DNA of 64,000 nt, from positions 1-64,000 of the forward strand of contig JAGHVF010000007.1 of NCBI GenBank assembly GCA_018064425.1, read 5' to 3'. This DNA is from Candidatus Colinaster equi (GTDB lineage: Bacteria; Bacillota; Clostridia; Lachnospirales; Lachnospiraceae). The translations under genes were made by a program, and so were the position numbers. The notes beneath the pieces are model-generated. The model did not search any database. It saw only the letters and a list, made by a program, of their open reading frames with translations, and was not told the DNA's origin. Shown here piece by piece: positions 1-7,159 of the stretch (its first letter is position 1; each line of letters begins with the position of its first letter).

Positions 1-181
1 TAAGGAGATATATAACATATATGTTTGCCTAAGTAAATTCAGTAGATGATTTTGCCAAGGTAAAATCAGTACAGATACGGAATTTAATTTGGCAATTTAG
101 CAAAGAAGAAATCGACTAGCCCATAATAGTAAAAAATCGTATAATTGAACGTATGGGATCTTTATAATAGTAAACTTTATA

Positions 182-406
182 ATGTGTTTAACTGTTATTG
201 TTTTTATGATGCCTGTAGAAGCAGTAGCTATGGATAACCCGACAAATGGTTATATAGAGGAGTTCCCTGTGCCGGGTAATCCGGATACTGTAATTACTGA
301 GAATAACGGTACTATTAATTTTGCAAAATCACCGGGTACGATAAGCTACAATTTTTTAAGAAGAGCTTCTATGAAAACAAAAGATAAATTGTACGTTGTT
401 AATTGA
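182..406 (+). CDS. Small secreted-type peptide, 74 aa, possibly a broken gene
   Basis: Unrecognised. The first 16 residues are hydrophobic and end in the signal-peptidase-like EAVA, followed by a polar tail of about 55 residues. There is no ribosome site before the ATG and no positively charged n-region. The frame stays open upstream to base 149 and reads another dozen largely hydrophobic residues (IFIIVNFI), so the visible start cuts through a hydrophobic segment. An ATG at 153 would supply the missing N-terminus if one base were removed near 157. A TATAAT -10 box at 140-145 could drive it. It ends 16 bases before the CPBP protease start. Either a small exported peptide or the remnant of a secreted protein. 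Confidence 0.35.
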   Translation: MCLTVIVFMMPVEAVAMDNPTNGYIEEFPVPGNPDTVITENNGTINFAKSPGTISYNFLRRASMKTKDKLYVVN

Positions 407-422
407 AAGGAGAATTTACAAT

Positions 423-1340
423 ATGGCAGAGAAGGACGTTAAATTAGAAGAAACTATTGCTGAAAATGCAGATGTAGTGGCAAACGCAGATGTAGTGGCA
501 AATGAAGAGGGGAAGAAAAAGAAAAAGAGAAATAAATATGCTTTTCTTGAAAAACATCCGATTTTATATGTATTGGTACATATGGTGTGGAGCTTTGTAT
601 GTATTGAAATAATATTTATAGCCGTTTTGGGTTCGCTTTTTAAGGGAATTGGATTAAATGAGTATTTGGCTGCTGTAGTAGGAGGCATAGTTTACCTTGC
701 ATGTCATGCCAAGAGATATAAGCCCGGGTATAAGGGTAATTTCAAGGGCGGAAATACAGCTTTAGGATTTAGATTAGCAGCATTTATGGGAATATACTGG
801 GTATACCTGCTGATTCAGGTATTTGCATGGGGTGAATATATCAATCCAACCTTTACCTCTGTAAGTATGGCTCTTATGGCGGGAGTATGTGAAGAAGTAG
901 TATTCAGACTTGTTCCGGTATCCTGCCTTATGAGACAATGGAATGATGAAAAGAAGGTACCTGTTGTCCTTGCAATTTCGGCAGGATCTTTCGGATTGAT
1001 TCATGCCTCTAATATTGCATCCGGTGCCGGATTAGCCATTACTATCGGACAGGTAGTGTGTACAGGTTTGATGGGAATTTTGTTCTGTGCCGTATATTTG
1101 AGATCCGGAAATATTCTGCCATCAATTTTGATGCATGCTATCACAGATTTCATTTGCTTCCTTGATAAATCACAGGTTAGTCAGACCGGAATTATGACAG
1201 CGTCGTCGATTACATTCGTTAATGTTATTGATTTTGCGGTAACGGTATGTCTTGCCGTTATCGGAATATATCTTATACGACCTGCAAAACGTGCCGAGAT
1301 TATTGCTGTGTGGGATAAGAAATTTTCAAAAAACGAGTAG
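423..1340 (+). CDS. CPBP family intramembrane metalloprotease (CAAX/ABI-like), 305 aa
   Basis: Multi-pass membrane protein with the three conserved CPBP motifs in order: EEVVFR (motif 1, glutamates and arginine), FGLIHA (motif 2 histidine) and HAITDF (motif 3 histidine plus D in place of the commoner N). Members are Rce1-like proteases; several bacterial ones protect against self-made bacteriocins or process peptides. The N-terminal 40 residues are cytosolic and charged, with a direct repeat of ADVVAN and a lysine run. Start set at 423 because AAAGGAG lies 9 bases upstream; the longer frame from 396 has no such site. The neighbour at 182-406 is a small secretory-type peptide, which would fit a peptide/immunity pairing, but that is only inference. 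Confidence 0.85.
   Translation: MAEKDVKLEETIAENADVVANADVVANEEGKKKKKRNKYAFLEKHPILYVLVHMVWSFVCIEIIFIAVLGSLFKGIGLNEYLAAVVGGIVYLACHAKRYKPGYKGNFKGGNTALGFRLAAFMGIYWVYLLIQVFAWGEYINPTFTSVSMALMAGVCEEVVFRLVPVSCLMRQWNDEKKVPVVLAISAGSFGLIHASNIASGAGLAITIGQVVCTGLMGILFCAVYLRSGNILPSILMHAITDFICFLDKSQVSQTGIMTASSITFVNVIDFAVTVCLAVIGIYLIRPAKRAEIIAVWDKKFSKNE
468..503 (+). repeat. 18-bp direct repeat inside the CPBP gene
   Basis: Two adjacent copies of an 18-base unit starting GCAGATGTAGTGG, differing only at the last base, encoding ADVVAN twice. In-frame duplication in the disordered N-terminal tail. Confidence 0.9.
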
Positions 1341-1360
1341 TGCTGTAGTGCATAATCAGA

Positions 1361-1428
1361 CGGACGATGCGCATGTAATCCACTGTGTGTATAAAGACAT
1401 TTCTACAGTGAATTTACGCATCGCCCGG
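1361..1428. terminator. Long imperfect hairpin between convergent genes
   Basis: Arms of about 24 bases: an outer pairing of CGGACGATGCG with CGCATCGCCCGG and an inner pairing of CACTGT with ACAGTG. It lies between the ends of the CPBP gene (+) and the cupin gene (-), where a shared terminator is expected. There is no long T-run on either side, so intrinsic termination is likely but not certain. Confidence 0.5.
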
Positions 1429-1438
1429 TTGTACACTT

Positions 1439-1768
1439 CTATAGATTGGGAACAACGCCCACAAAACGAAGGGGTTCGGTTGATGTGTTAATCAGAGTAT
1501 GCGTATGCCCCTTTGGACAATATGAGCAACTTCCTGCTGTCAGAATTTCTTCTTCATTGTCACATACCATCTTACCGCTTCCGCTAATGATATATACGGT
1601 TTCGCTGCTGTCGTCATGTGTATGTGAGCCGATCGAAGAATTAGGTTCCAGATATCCGTTGATTATACGTATCGAATCATCAACGTACATTTTGGCTACA
1701 AGTGTGCCGTCGCCTCCTTTGAAAGCGGGGTATCTCTTTTCTTCGATATTATCAAAATCAATATTCAT
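1439..1768 (-). CDS. Single-domain cupin protein, 109 aa
   Basis: Small beta-barrel cupin. Motif 1 is visible as GSHTHDDSSETVYIISG (HxH, then E) and motif 2 as CPKGHTHTLIN, so two histidines, a glutamate and a third histidine could bind one metal ion. No other domain is attached, so the substrate is unknown; such proteins range from sugar isomerases to dioxygenases and ligand sensors. GGAGAAAA sits just before the ATG. It is downstream of the sigma-factor gene on the same strand but separated from it by a hairpin with a T-run, so it is probably transcribed on its own. Confidence 0.85.
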   Translation of the reverse strand: MNIDFDNIEEKRYPAFKGGDGTLVAKMYVDDSIRIINGYLEPNSSIGSHTHDDSSETVYIISGSGKMVCDNEEEILTAGSCSYCPKGHTHTLINTSTEPLRFVGVVPNL

Positions 1769-1848
1769 ATTTTTCTCCTACGGTTAATCACTTTTGTTAT
1801 AGATTCAGCATTCAGTGAATTGGTACAGGCAACCAAGAAACACTAGTG

Positions 1849-1892
1849 TACAAAAATGCAATAAATGCATTAAAATAAACGCATTTATTGCA
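1849..1892 (-). terminator. Terminator of the sigma-factor gene
   Basis: On the minus strand, directly after the sigma-factor stop codon, the perfect 12-bp stem TGCAATAAATGC / GCATTTATTGCA (loop of 12) is followed by TTTTTG. The stem is AT-rich but long, and the position is right for an intrinsic terminator. Confidence 0.65.
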
Positions 1893-2387
1893 TCAAATAG
1901 AAAAACTTAAGTGCTGTTGTAACATCTGTAAAGCTTTCCGATGGACTATTTTGGCATTCGCATAAGACATGCCCATCTGCAACGCTACTTCTTTGAGAGA
2001 TTTCTCATTGTAGTAGTGGAGCACGATAAGAGTACGTTCACGTTCGGGAAGCTTTTCAAGGGCACATGCCAATTCTTCGAGCGTTTCATTGTTAAGTAAT
2101 GTCTCTTCGATATTACTCTCAGAATGTATCTCGTCCTGAAGCTCATCGGAAATGTGGTTGGTTCTGTAATGGTCAATAACTCTGTTCTGAGCAATTGTAT
2201 AAATCCATGTCGAAACAGAAGCTTTTGAAGAATCAAAAGTAGAATATTTTTGGGCGACCTTTAAGAACACGTCAGATGCCAAATCTTCCGCCAAATCGTG
2301 ATTAGATACCTTTCGCATAATGAAATTGACTACCTTGTCGTGGTATCGTATGTAAATGTCTTCAATAGTATTAGTCTCTGTTGCCAT
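1893..2387 (-). CDS. RNA polymerase sigma factor, sigma-70 family (ECF-like), 164 aa
   Basis: Sigma region 2 covers about residues 10-75 (DLAEDLASDVFLKV, then STWIYTIAQNRVIDHYR, the promoter-melting and -10-reading helix). Region 4 covers about 105-160 (LPERERTLIVLHYYNEKSL and a helix-turn-helix MGMSYANAKIVHRKAL). Regions 1 and 3 are missing, as in ECF factors. The chosen ATG at 2387 overlaps the last 17 bases of the upstream 62-aa gene, so the two are translationally linked. I see no classical zinc-binding anti-sigma gene beside it; the overlapping small protein or the divergent secreted protein are the obvious candidates for partner or target. Confidence 0.88.
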   Translation of the reverse strand: MATETNTIEDIYIRYHDKVVNFIMRKVSNHDLAEDLASDVFLKVAQKYSTFDSSKASVSTWIYTIAQNRVIDHYRTNHISDELQDEIHSESNIEETLLNNETLEELACALEKLPERERTLIVLHYYNEKSLKEVALQMGMSYANAKIVHRKALQMLQQHLSFSI

Positions 2388-2559
2388 CTTTTTTGTCCTG
2401 TTTTGCACAAGGAATATTCTGGCCGGCATTAATCAGTGTCAAATCCTCATCTGATAAAGAATGCATATCAGTCTCCTGCACCGAGTTAATCACCTTGTCC
2501 AAATGTGCATTTGCTTCATATTTTTGAAATTCAAAAAGTTGCTTCAAAACATTACTCAT
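2371..2559 (-). CDS. Small acidic protein upstream of the sigma factor, 62 aa
   Basis: Unrecognised. The ATG at 2559 has AGGTGA five bases upstream and is preferred to the GTG at 2568. The N-terminal 35 residues look helical and amphipathic. The stretch SLSDEDLTLINAGQ resembles the leader end of double-glycine-type peptides (LSDEEL...GG), but with AG instead of GG, leaving a short polar tail of about 18 residues with one cysteine. The gene overlaps the sigma-factor start by 17 bases, so both are made from one message, with this one first. It could be a sigma regulator, a signalling peptide precursor, or a simple leader gene. Confidence 0.6.
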   Translation of the reverse strand: MSNVLKQLFEFQKYEANAHLDKVINSVQETDMHSLSDEDLTLINAGQNIPCAKQDKKDGNRD

Positions 2560-2586
2560 ATTCGTCACCTATGTATGCGCGTCAAT

Positions 2587-2603
2587 ATGTTACATTATAT
2601 CAT
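2587..2603 (-). promoter_or_regulatory. Extended -10 promoter for the peptide/sigma operon
   Basis: On the minus strand TGATATAAT (TG-n-TATAAT, bases 2602-2594) lies 35 bases before the ATG at 2559. No good -35 box is present, which fits an extended -10 promoter. Confidence 0.45.
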
Positions 2604-2641
2604 ACGAATGAGAAATGAAGAGGGATATTTTTGAAAAAATA

Positions 2642-2670
2642 TTGACCAATACTTTACTGAGGGCTATACT
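2642..2670 (+). promoter_or_regulatory. Housekeeping promoter of the secreted protein gene
   Basis: TTGACC, a spacer of exactly 17 bases, then TATACT; start of transcription would be near 2677, giving a leader of about 68 bases. Confidence 0.6.
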
Positions 2671-2744
2671 GTTTTTAGTAAATTTTGTAAATTTTCTTAT
2701 TTGTGTACAAAAGTACTGCATATTGTTTTGTTGGGAGGATACAT

Positions 2745-3686
2745 ATGAAAAAGAAAATATGGGGTATAATTGTTTTTATGGCGGCAGTTATGTTGATGTC
2801 GGTGCCGGCTTTTGCAGTTCCAGCAGATGTTCCCGGCGTTGATATAGTATTTGATATACCATATGAAGGAAAAGCTATGCCGGGAGATGCACATGAACGT
2901 GTAGCAACCCCTGATTATGAAGTGGTCAATACATACTATTATAGTTTCTCGGGACAAACGCTTGAATTAAAAAAGGGCAATAAAGGATATTGCAAAATGC
3001 AAGTTCAGGCAACGGGAGGCGGAACTAGTTTTGTAGATAATCCGACAGTTATAGTCAATGGTAAGACTATAACAAAGTTGTCGGGTGCATTCGATGGAAA
3101 TACAGATGGTTTCGAATTTCCGAATGTGAACCAACAGTGGATAAATATATACATAACCTTCACAGTGGGTGGTGATGAGAAGCCGGACCCACAGCCGGCC
3201 CCACAGCCGGATCCTAACTTGGAATGCCGGGAGGAAGAGCAGAAGGCATCTGTAGAAGAGGCAAAGCCTGAGGAAGAGCCTGAACCACAGTTTGCTGAGG
3301 AAGCTTATGACCCGGTTGTTGTAGCCAACGATAAGAACCAATTTACTGCCAACAATGAAGGCGTTGTACCGAATGCTTCATATAATTTCACGGAATATGT
3401 AACACCGGCAGGTTTTGCAAGCGGTGTTAAGAAGATAGCAGATAAGAAAGATGCATTGGGAAATGTATATGTATTTTCTAATAAGGCACTTACAATTAAC
3501 AGAACATTCCTTGAGACACTTACCGAAAAGAATACAAAGGTTGTTTATTTCTTCGAGTATCAGGGACATTTGTATTGTGTAACTATTCTTCCGAACGTTA
3601 ATCCGGATCTTGTACTTGATGCGATGGGACATTCCGGTCCGCTTAATGTAGGCGCGTTCCTTGGCACAACTATATTGATTAGATAA
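2745..3686 (+). CDS. Secreted protein of unknown function with Pro/Glu-rich linker, 313 aa
   Basis: A clear Sec signal peptide (MKKKIWG, hydrophobic core, cleavage after AFA near residue 23) precedes a mature extracellular protein. Residues about 24-140 form a probable beta-rich domain. About 141-185 is a linker of PDPQPAPQPDP followed by glutamate-rich sequence. About 186-313 is a second domain ending GPLNVGAFLG. No sorting motif or C-terminal anchor is visible. GGGAGG eight bases upstream fixes the ATG. It is divergent from the sigma-factor operon and has its own promoter, so regulation by that sigma factor is possible but not shown. Confidence 0.75.
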   Translation: MKKKIWGIIVFMAAVMLMSVPAFAVPADVPGVDIVFDIPYEGKAMPGDAHERVATPDYEVVNTYYYSFSGQTLELKKGNKGYCKMQVQATGGGTSFVDNPTVIVNGKTITKLSGAFDGNTDGFEFPNVNQQWINIYITFTVGGDEKPDPQPAPQPDPNLECREEEQKASVEEAKPEEEPEPQFAEEAYDPVVVANDKNQFTANNEGVVPNASYNFTEYVTPAGFASGVKKIADKKDALGNVYVFSNKALTINRTFLETLTEKNTKVVYFFEYQGHLYCVTILPNVNPDLVLDAMGHSGPLNVGAFLGTTILIR

Positions 3687-3743
3687 TGATACAAAGTGCA
3701 ATAAAAAGCTATGCAAAATAGTTGATTTTTGCTAGTATAGTTT

Positions 3744-3828
3744 ACATGGGAATGAGGTCTCCCATGAGCAATCAAAACCGCAATTTAGCTGATGACTTCT
3801 GCAATTCGCAGGGTCATCAGCTTTTTTT
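3744..3828 (+). promoter_or_regulatory. Fluoride riboswitch (crcB motif) with terminator platform
   Basis: The P1 stem CATGGGA / TCCCATG (3745-3751, 3760-3766) encloses the loop ATGAGGTC, the same layout as known fluoride aptamers. GAGGTC (3754-3759) can pair with GACTTC (3794-3799) to give the characteristic pseudoknot of six pairs with one wobble. CCGC and the conserved GCTGATGAC follow. The 3' half of the aptamer (AGCTGATGAC...CTGC) also pairs with GCAGggTCATCAGCT to form a terminator ending in TTTTTTT (3787-3828). Fluoride binding should hold the aptamer, block the terminator and switch on the antiporter gene that starts 27 bases later. Confidence 0.9.
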
Positions 3829-3855
3829 ATGACCAAATATATCAGGAGGCGTAAT

Positions 3856-5064
3856 ATGTTAACATCTTTGGCTCTCATTTTTCTTGTAGGTCTGGCACTG
3901 GCTGCTATTATTCAAGAGGTTAGAATTCCGAGAATAATAGGTATGCTTATAACCGGTATTGTGCTTGGACCGTATGTGCTTGATCTGTTGGATCCGTCCA
4001 TATTGAATATATCTTCGGAATTGAGACAGATGGCATTGATTATTATTTTGATTAAAGCAGGAATATCACTGGATATCAGTGATTTGAAAAAAGTCGGCAG
4101 ACCGGCAGTATTGATGTCATTCCTTCCTGCGGTGATGGAGATAATCGGCTTTGTAGTATTGGCACCGTATTTCTTAGGTGTGAGCGTATTGGAGGCTGCA
4201 ATACTTGGAGCAGTCATGGGTGCGGTGTCACCTGCGGTTGTTGTTCCGCGAATGGTGACGCTTATGGAGGAAGGCTACGGAACGGATAAAAGTATTCCGC
4301 AATTGATTCTTGCCGGTGCATCTTTGGATGATGTATTTGTTATTGTACTGTTTTCGACATTTATCAATATGGCACGGGGCAATCAGGCAAGTGTGATGGA
4401 TTTTGCCAATATTCCGATATCGATTGTGTCCGGCATATTGATTGGCTGCATATTTGGATACATACTTTCATGGTTCTTTGAGACCGCGTATGTCAAATCG
4501 CACCATATAAGAAACAGCATTAAGGTAATCATTGTATTGGGAACGGCGTTTTTACTGATGGCAATTGAAGAGTGGGCACAAGGATATTTATCAATATCGG
4601 GCTTGCTTGCTGTAATGTCGATGGCTTGTATGATCAAAATACGTAGCATTCAATCTGTTTCCAAGCGACTTGCGGAGAAATTCGGTAAATTGTGGCTGGC
4701 CGCGGAGGTACTTCTTTTTGTACTTGTAGGAGCAGCCGTAGATATCAGATATATGTTGCAATCCGGATTGGCCGCAGTTGTTCTTATTCTGATAGGACTT
4801 GTGTTCCGCTCTTTGGGTGTATGGATTTGTCTTATAGGAACAGGGCTTAATATGAAAGAGAAGTGGTTCTGTGTAATATCCTATTTGCCCAAAGCAACAG
4901 TCCAGGCTGCAATTGGTTCGGTACCGCTGTCGTTGGGGCTTCCTTGCGGAAAAATCGTGTTGTCTGTTGCTGTGGCATCAATAATAATTACCGCACCGTT
5001 GGGGGCATTTGGTATGGATATATCCTACAAGCATTTGCTTAAGGAAAACAAAAGAAGTACTTAA
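3856..5064 (+). CDS. Cation/proton antiporter, Na+/H+ exchanger (CPA) family, under fluoride control, 402 aa
   Basis: About 11-12 transmembrane segments across the whole length with the Na_H_Exchanger pattern: VGLALAAIIQEVRIPRIIG at the N-terminus, GAVMGAVSPAVVVPRM, and GASLDDVFVIVLF holding the paired aspartates that carry ion and proton. AGGAGG at 3844-3849 fixes the ATG at 3856; the longer frame would begin inside the terminator. The fluoride riboswitch just upstream means it is made when fluoride is high. Antiporters are a known but less common member of fluoride regulons beside CrcB/Fluc and CLC-F, and presumably help pump out fluoride or restore ion balance. Confidence 0.88.
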   Translation: MLTSLALIFLVGLALAAIIQEVRIPRIIGMLITGIVLGPYVLDLLDPSILNISSELRQMALIIILIKAGISLDISDLKKVGRPAVLMSFLPAVMEIIGFVVLAPYFLGVSVLEAAILGAVMGAVSPAVVVPRMVTLMEEGYGTDKSIPQLILAGASLDDVFVIVLFSTFINMARGNQASVMDFANIPISIVSGILIGCIFGYILSWFFETAYVKSHHIRNSIKVIIVLGTAFLLMAIEEWAQGYLSISGLLAVMSMACMIKIRSIQSVSKRLAEKFGKLWLAAEVLLFVLVGAAVDIRYMLQSGLAAVVLILIGLVFRSLGVWICLIGTGLNMKEKWFCVISYLPKATVQAAIGSVPLSLGLPCGKIVLSVAVASIIITAPLGAFGMDISYKHLLKENKRST

Positions 5065-5122
5065 TAAGTGTAAGTAAGAATGATAGAATAGGACATATAG
5101 GTTGCAATGCGGAGGTATACGG

Positions 5123-7039
5123 GTGAACGTATTATTACTGATTTTTCCTATTCTATATCTTGCTCTTACTTTTTACGGTTGCAAATGTGCCCCTAAAGGT
5201 GAATTTGCACAGGATATTCTTGACCATAAGCAGACTAAAATGCTGCAGGCAACAGCGTGTATGGGCGTTGTTTTGCATCATATCACGCAGCTTGTTACTA
5301 CTTATGGTGAGGTATATAAAGGACCGATTACAATACTCAGTCAAATGGGTATTCTTTTTACAGCCATATTTTTCTTCGTATCCGGATACGGACTGATTGT
5401 CAGTGTGCGTACTAAAGATAATTATCTTAAAGGCTTTCTGCAACATAGGATGACACTTATTTTAGTTCCGTTCTTTTTATCAAATACTATCTACATTCTG
5501 ATTCGTATATTCTATAACGGTATACCAACATCCACGGATAACATTATAAGGTGCTTACTTGGCTTGCGCCTTCTTAACGGCAACGGCTGGTACATAGTTG
5601 AGATATTTATGCTCTATGCGGCATTCTACATCATATTTAGAGTGTGCAGGAATAAGGCTGTGGGAAGTGTGCTTTTGTCGGTTGTTGCACTCGTGATAAT
5701 CTATATAGGTTTGCATAGCGGACATAGCACCACGATGGTTGGAGACAGTATATTAAAGGGTGAATGGTGGTACAATTCAACGATTGCATTTGTGTTTGGC
5801 ATATTCATGGGCAACTGCAAGGATAAGGTCATTGATTTTTCGAAGCGTTTCTATAAAATACTGTTACCGTTATTTTCGATTCTTTTTATTGCAGGCTTCG
5901 TAATAGAAGAAAGAGTACGTCTTACAAAAGGATATTACAATGAGTCCGCTGTTATTGACGGAATAAATGACAAGGCTGTCACTTTGTGTGCGCAAAGCAT
6001 ACTTTGCCTTATATTTGTATATCTGCTGATTCTCATTGGTATGAAGATTAGCCTAAACAATAAGGTGCTTGGCTATATTGGTACAATCAGTATGGAGATT
6101 TTCCTTATACACGGTCTGTTTCTTCATAATATTTTTGATTTTACATATATTAATGATTTTGTGACTTATGTATTGATTGTTGTTTGTGCTGTTATTGCCG
6201 GCGCCGCGATGCATTTTGTTGATACGCCTATTATCAGGTATATACAGGGTATTGGAAAAAACAAGGGATATCTGGAGGAGTGCGGCCCCGATCTTATTAG
6301 GGAACGCAGGGTGCAACTGCAAAGAAAGGTTAAAACTGTCATATATGCTGTTGCTATATTATGTCTGCTTGCGTATGTTTTGTATATGGGCTGTATGAGA
6401 TTCTTTTTTGCAAAACAGGATGTTAAAAAAGAGATTGATAATTTGAAAAATGTTCATGTGCAGGATGAAATAACATTTGGCAGATACAATACAAAAAATT
6501 TGTCTTTTGGGAATTGGGGAAAGGAAAAACTGCAATGGTTGGTACTTGATGACTCAAATGATGTTATTACGCTAATTACAAAAGACGGAATTGAGGGAAG
6601 TACATATTATGATGCGTATGAAGCGGTGGGATGGGAAGATTCATCACTGCGCAGGATGCTCAATGAGAAGATGTATGAGTCCATTTTTACGGACCTTGAA
6701 AAAGAGATGATAGTCCCCACTGAGGAAACGGGCGATATGGTGACTTTATTATCTGTGTCTGAAACTAAAATGTGGTTTGCATCAGATGAGGACAGACAGA
6801 TAAATATTACCGATGTAGCGGAAAAGAACGGTACGAATGTTAATAATCTCAGCAAAGTAAATTATTGGGATATGAAAGACTATCGCAGCTCATGGTGGTG
6901 GCTCAGAGGTGAAACAAAGGATATCACAGCGCCGATTGTTTCGGTGGACGGTGAGATTATTGAAAATGAGAAATATGTCAATAAGCCAAACGGCGCGGTA
7001 AGACCTGTTATACGAATTGATAAGAATAAGCTTAACTGA
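5123..7039 (+). CDS. Membrane acyltransferase (acyltransferase 3) fused to a DUF6273-type domain, 638 aa
   Basis: Residues about 1-365 form a ten-helix acyltransferase-3 domain: ATACMGVVLHH with the conserved histidines, FFVSGYGL, RMTLILVPFF, GNGWYIVEIF and SMEIFLIHGL. Such enzymes O-acylate cell-surface sugars. After a basic linker, another membrane helix (about 405-425) leads to a soluble domain, presumably outside the cell, of about 190 residues (ITFGRY to the end) with SSLRRMLNE, SSWWWLRG and GAVRPVIRI, typical of DUF6273. GTG 5123 is chosen because GGAGG lies seven bases upstream; the longer TTG frame lacks a site. The acyltransferase plus DUF6273 fusion is unusual. Confidence 0.8.
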   Translation: MNVLLLIFPILYLALTFYGCKCAPKGEFAQDILDHKQTKMLQATACMGVVLHHITQLVTTYGEVYKGPITILSQMGILFTAIFFFVSGYGLIVSVRTKDNYLKGFLQHRMTLILVPFFLSNTIYILIRIFYNGIPTSTDNIIRCLLGLRLLNGNGWYIVEIFMLYAAFYIIFRVCRNKAVGSVLLSVVALVIIYIGLHSGHSTTMVGDSILKGEWWYNSTIAFVFGIFMGNCKDKVIDFSKRFYKILLPLFSILFIAGFVIEERVRLTKGYYNESAVIDGINDKAVTLCAQSILCLIFVYLLILIGMKISLNNKVLGYIGTISMEIFLIHGLFLHNIFDFTYINDFVTYVLIVVCAVIAGAAMHFVDTPIIRYIQGIGKNKGYLEECGPDLIRERRVQLQRKVKTVIYAVAILCLLAYVLYMGCMRFFFAKQDVKKEIDNLKNVHVQDEITFGRYNTKNLSFGNWGKEKLQWLVLDDSNDVITLITKDGIEGSTYYDAYEAVGWEDSSLRRMLNEKMYESIFTDLEKEMIVPTEETGDMVTLLSVSETKMWFASDEDRQINITDVAEKNGTNVNNLSKVNYWDMKDYRSSWWWLRGETKDITAPIVSVDGEIIENEKYVNKPNGAVRPVIRIDKNKLN

Positions 7040-7159
7040 GTCAAATCGTAATTTTAGTTAAAATTCGCTATTTTACGGCAAGTATTAGGATGCAAGATCC
7101 TATAGTTCATAACATAATATTGATGTACAAACAGATATTTATATGAAATGGGGGATTGG

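Noticed and set aside
1252..1491. 79-aa plus-strand frame after the CPBP gene
   Set aside because: Overlaps the CPBP end, the convergent hairpin and the cupin end, with no ribosome site.
3687..3743. Terminator of the secreted protein gene separate from the riboswitch
   Set aside because: No stem with a T-run lies here; the strong hairpin downstream belongs to the fluoride riboswitch.
5054..5122. Regulatory hairpin between the antiporter and the acyltransferase
   Set aside because: Only a weak ACTTA/TAAGT match, too short to support.
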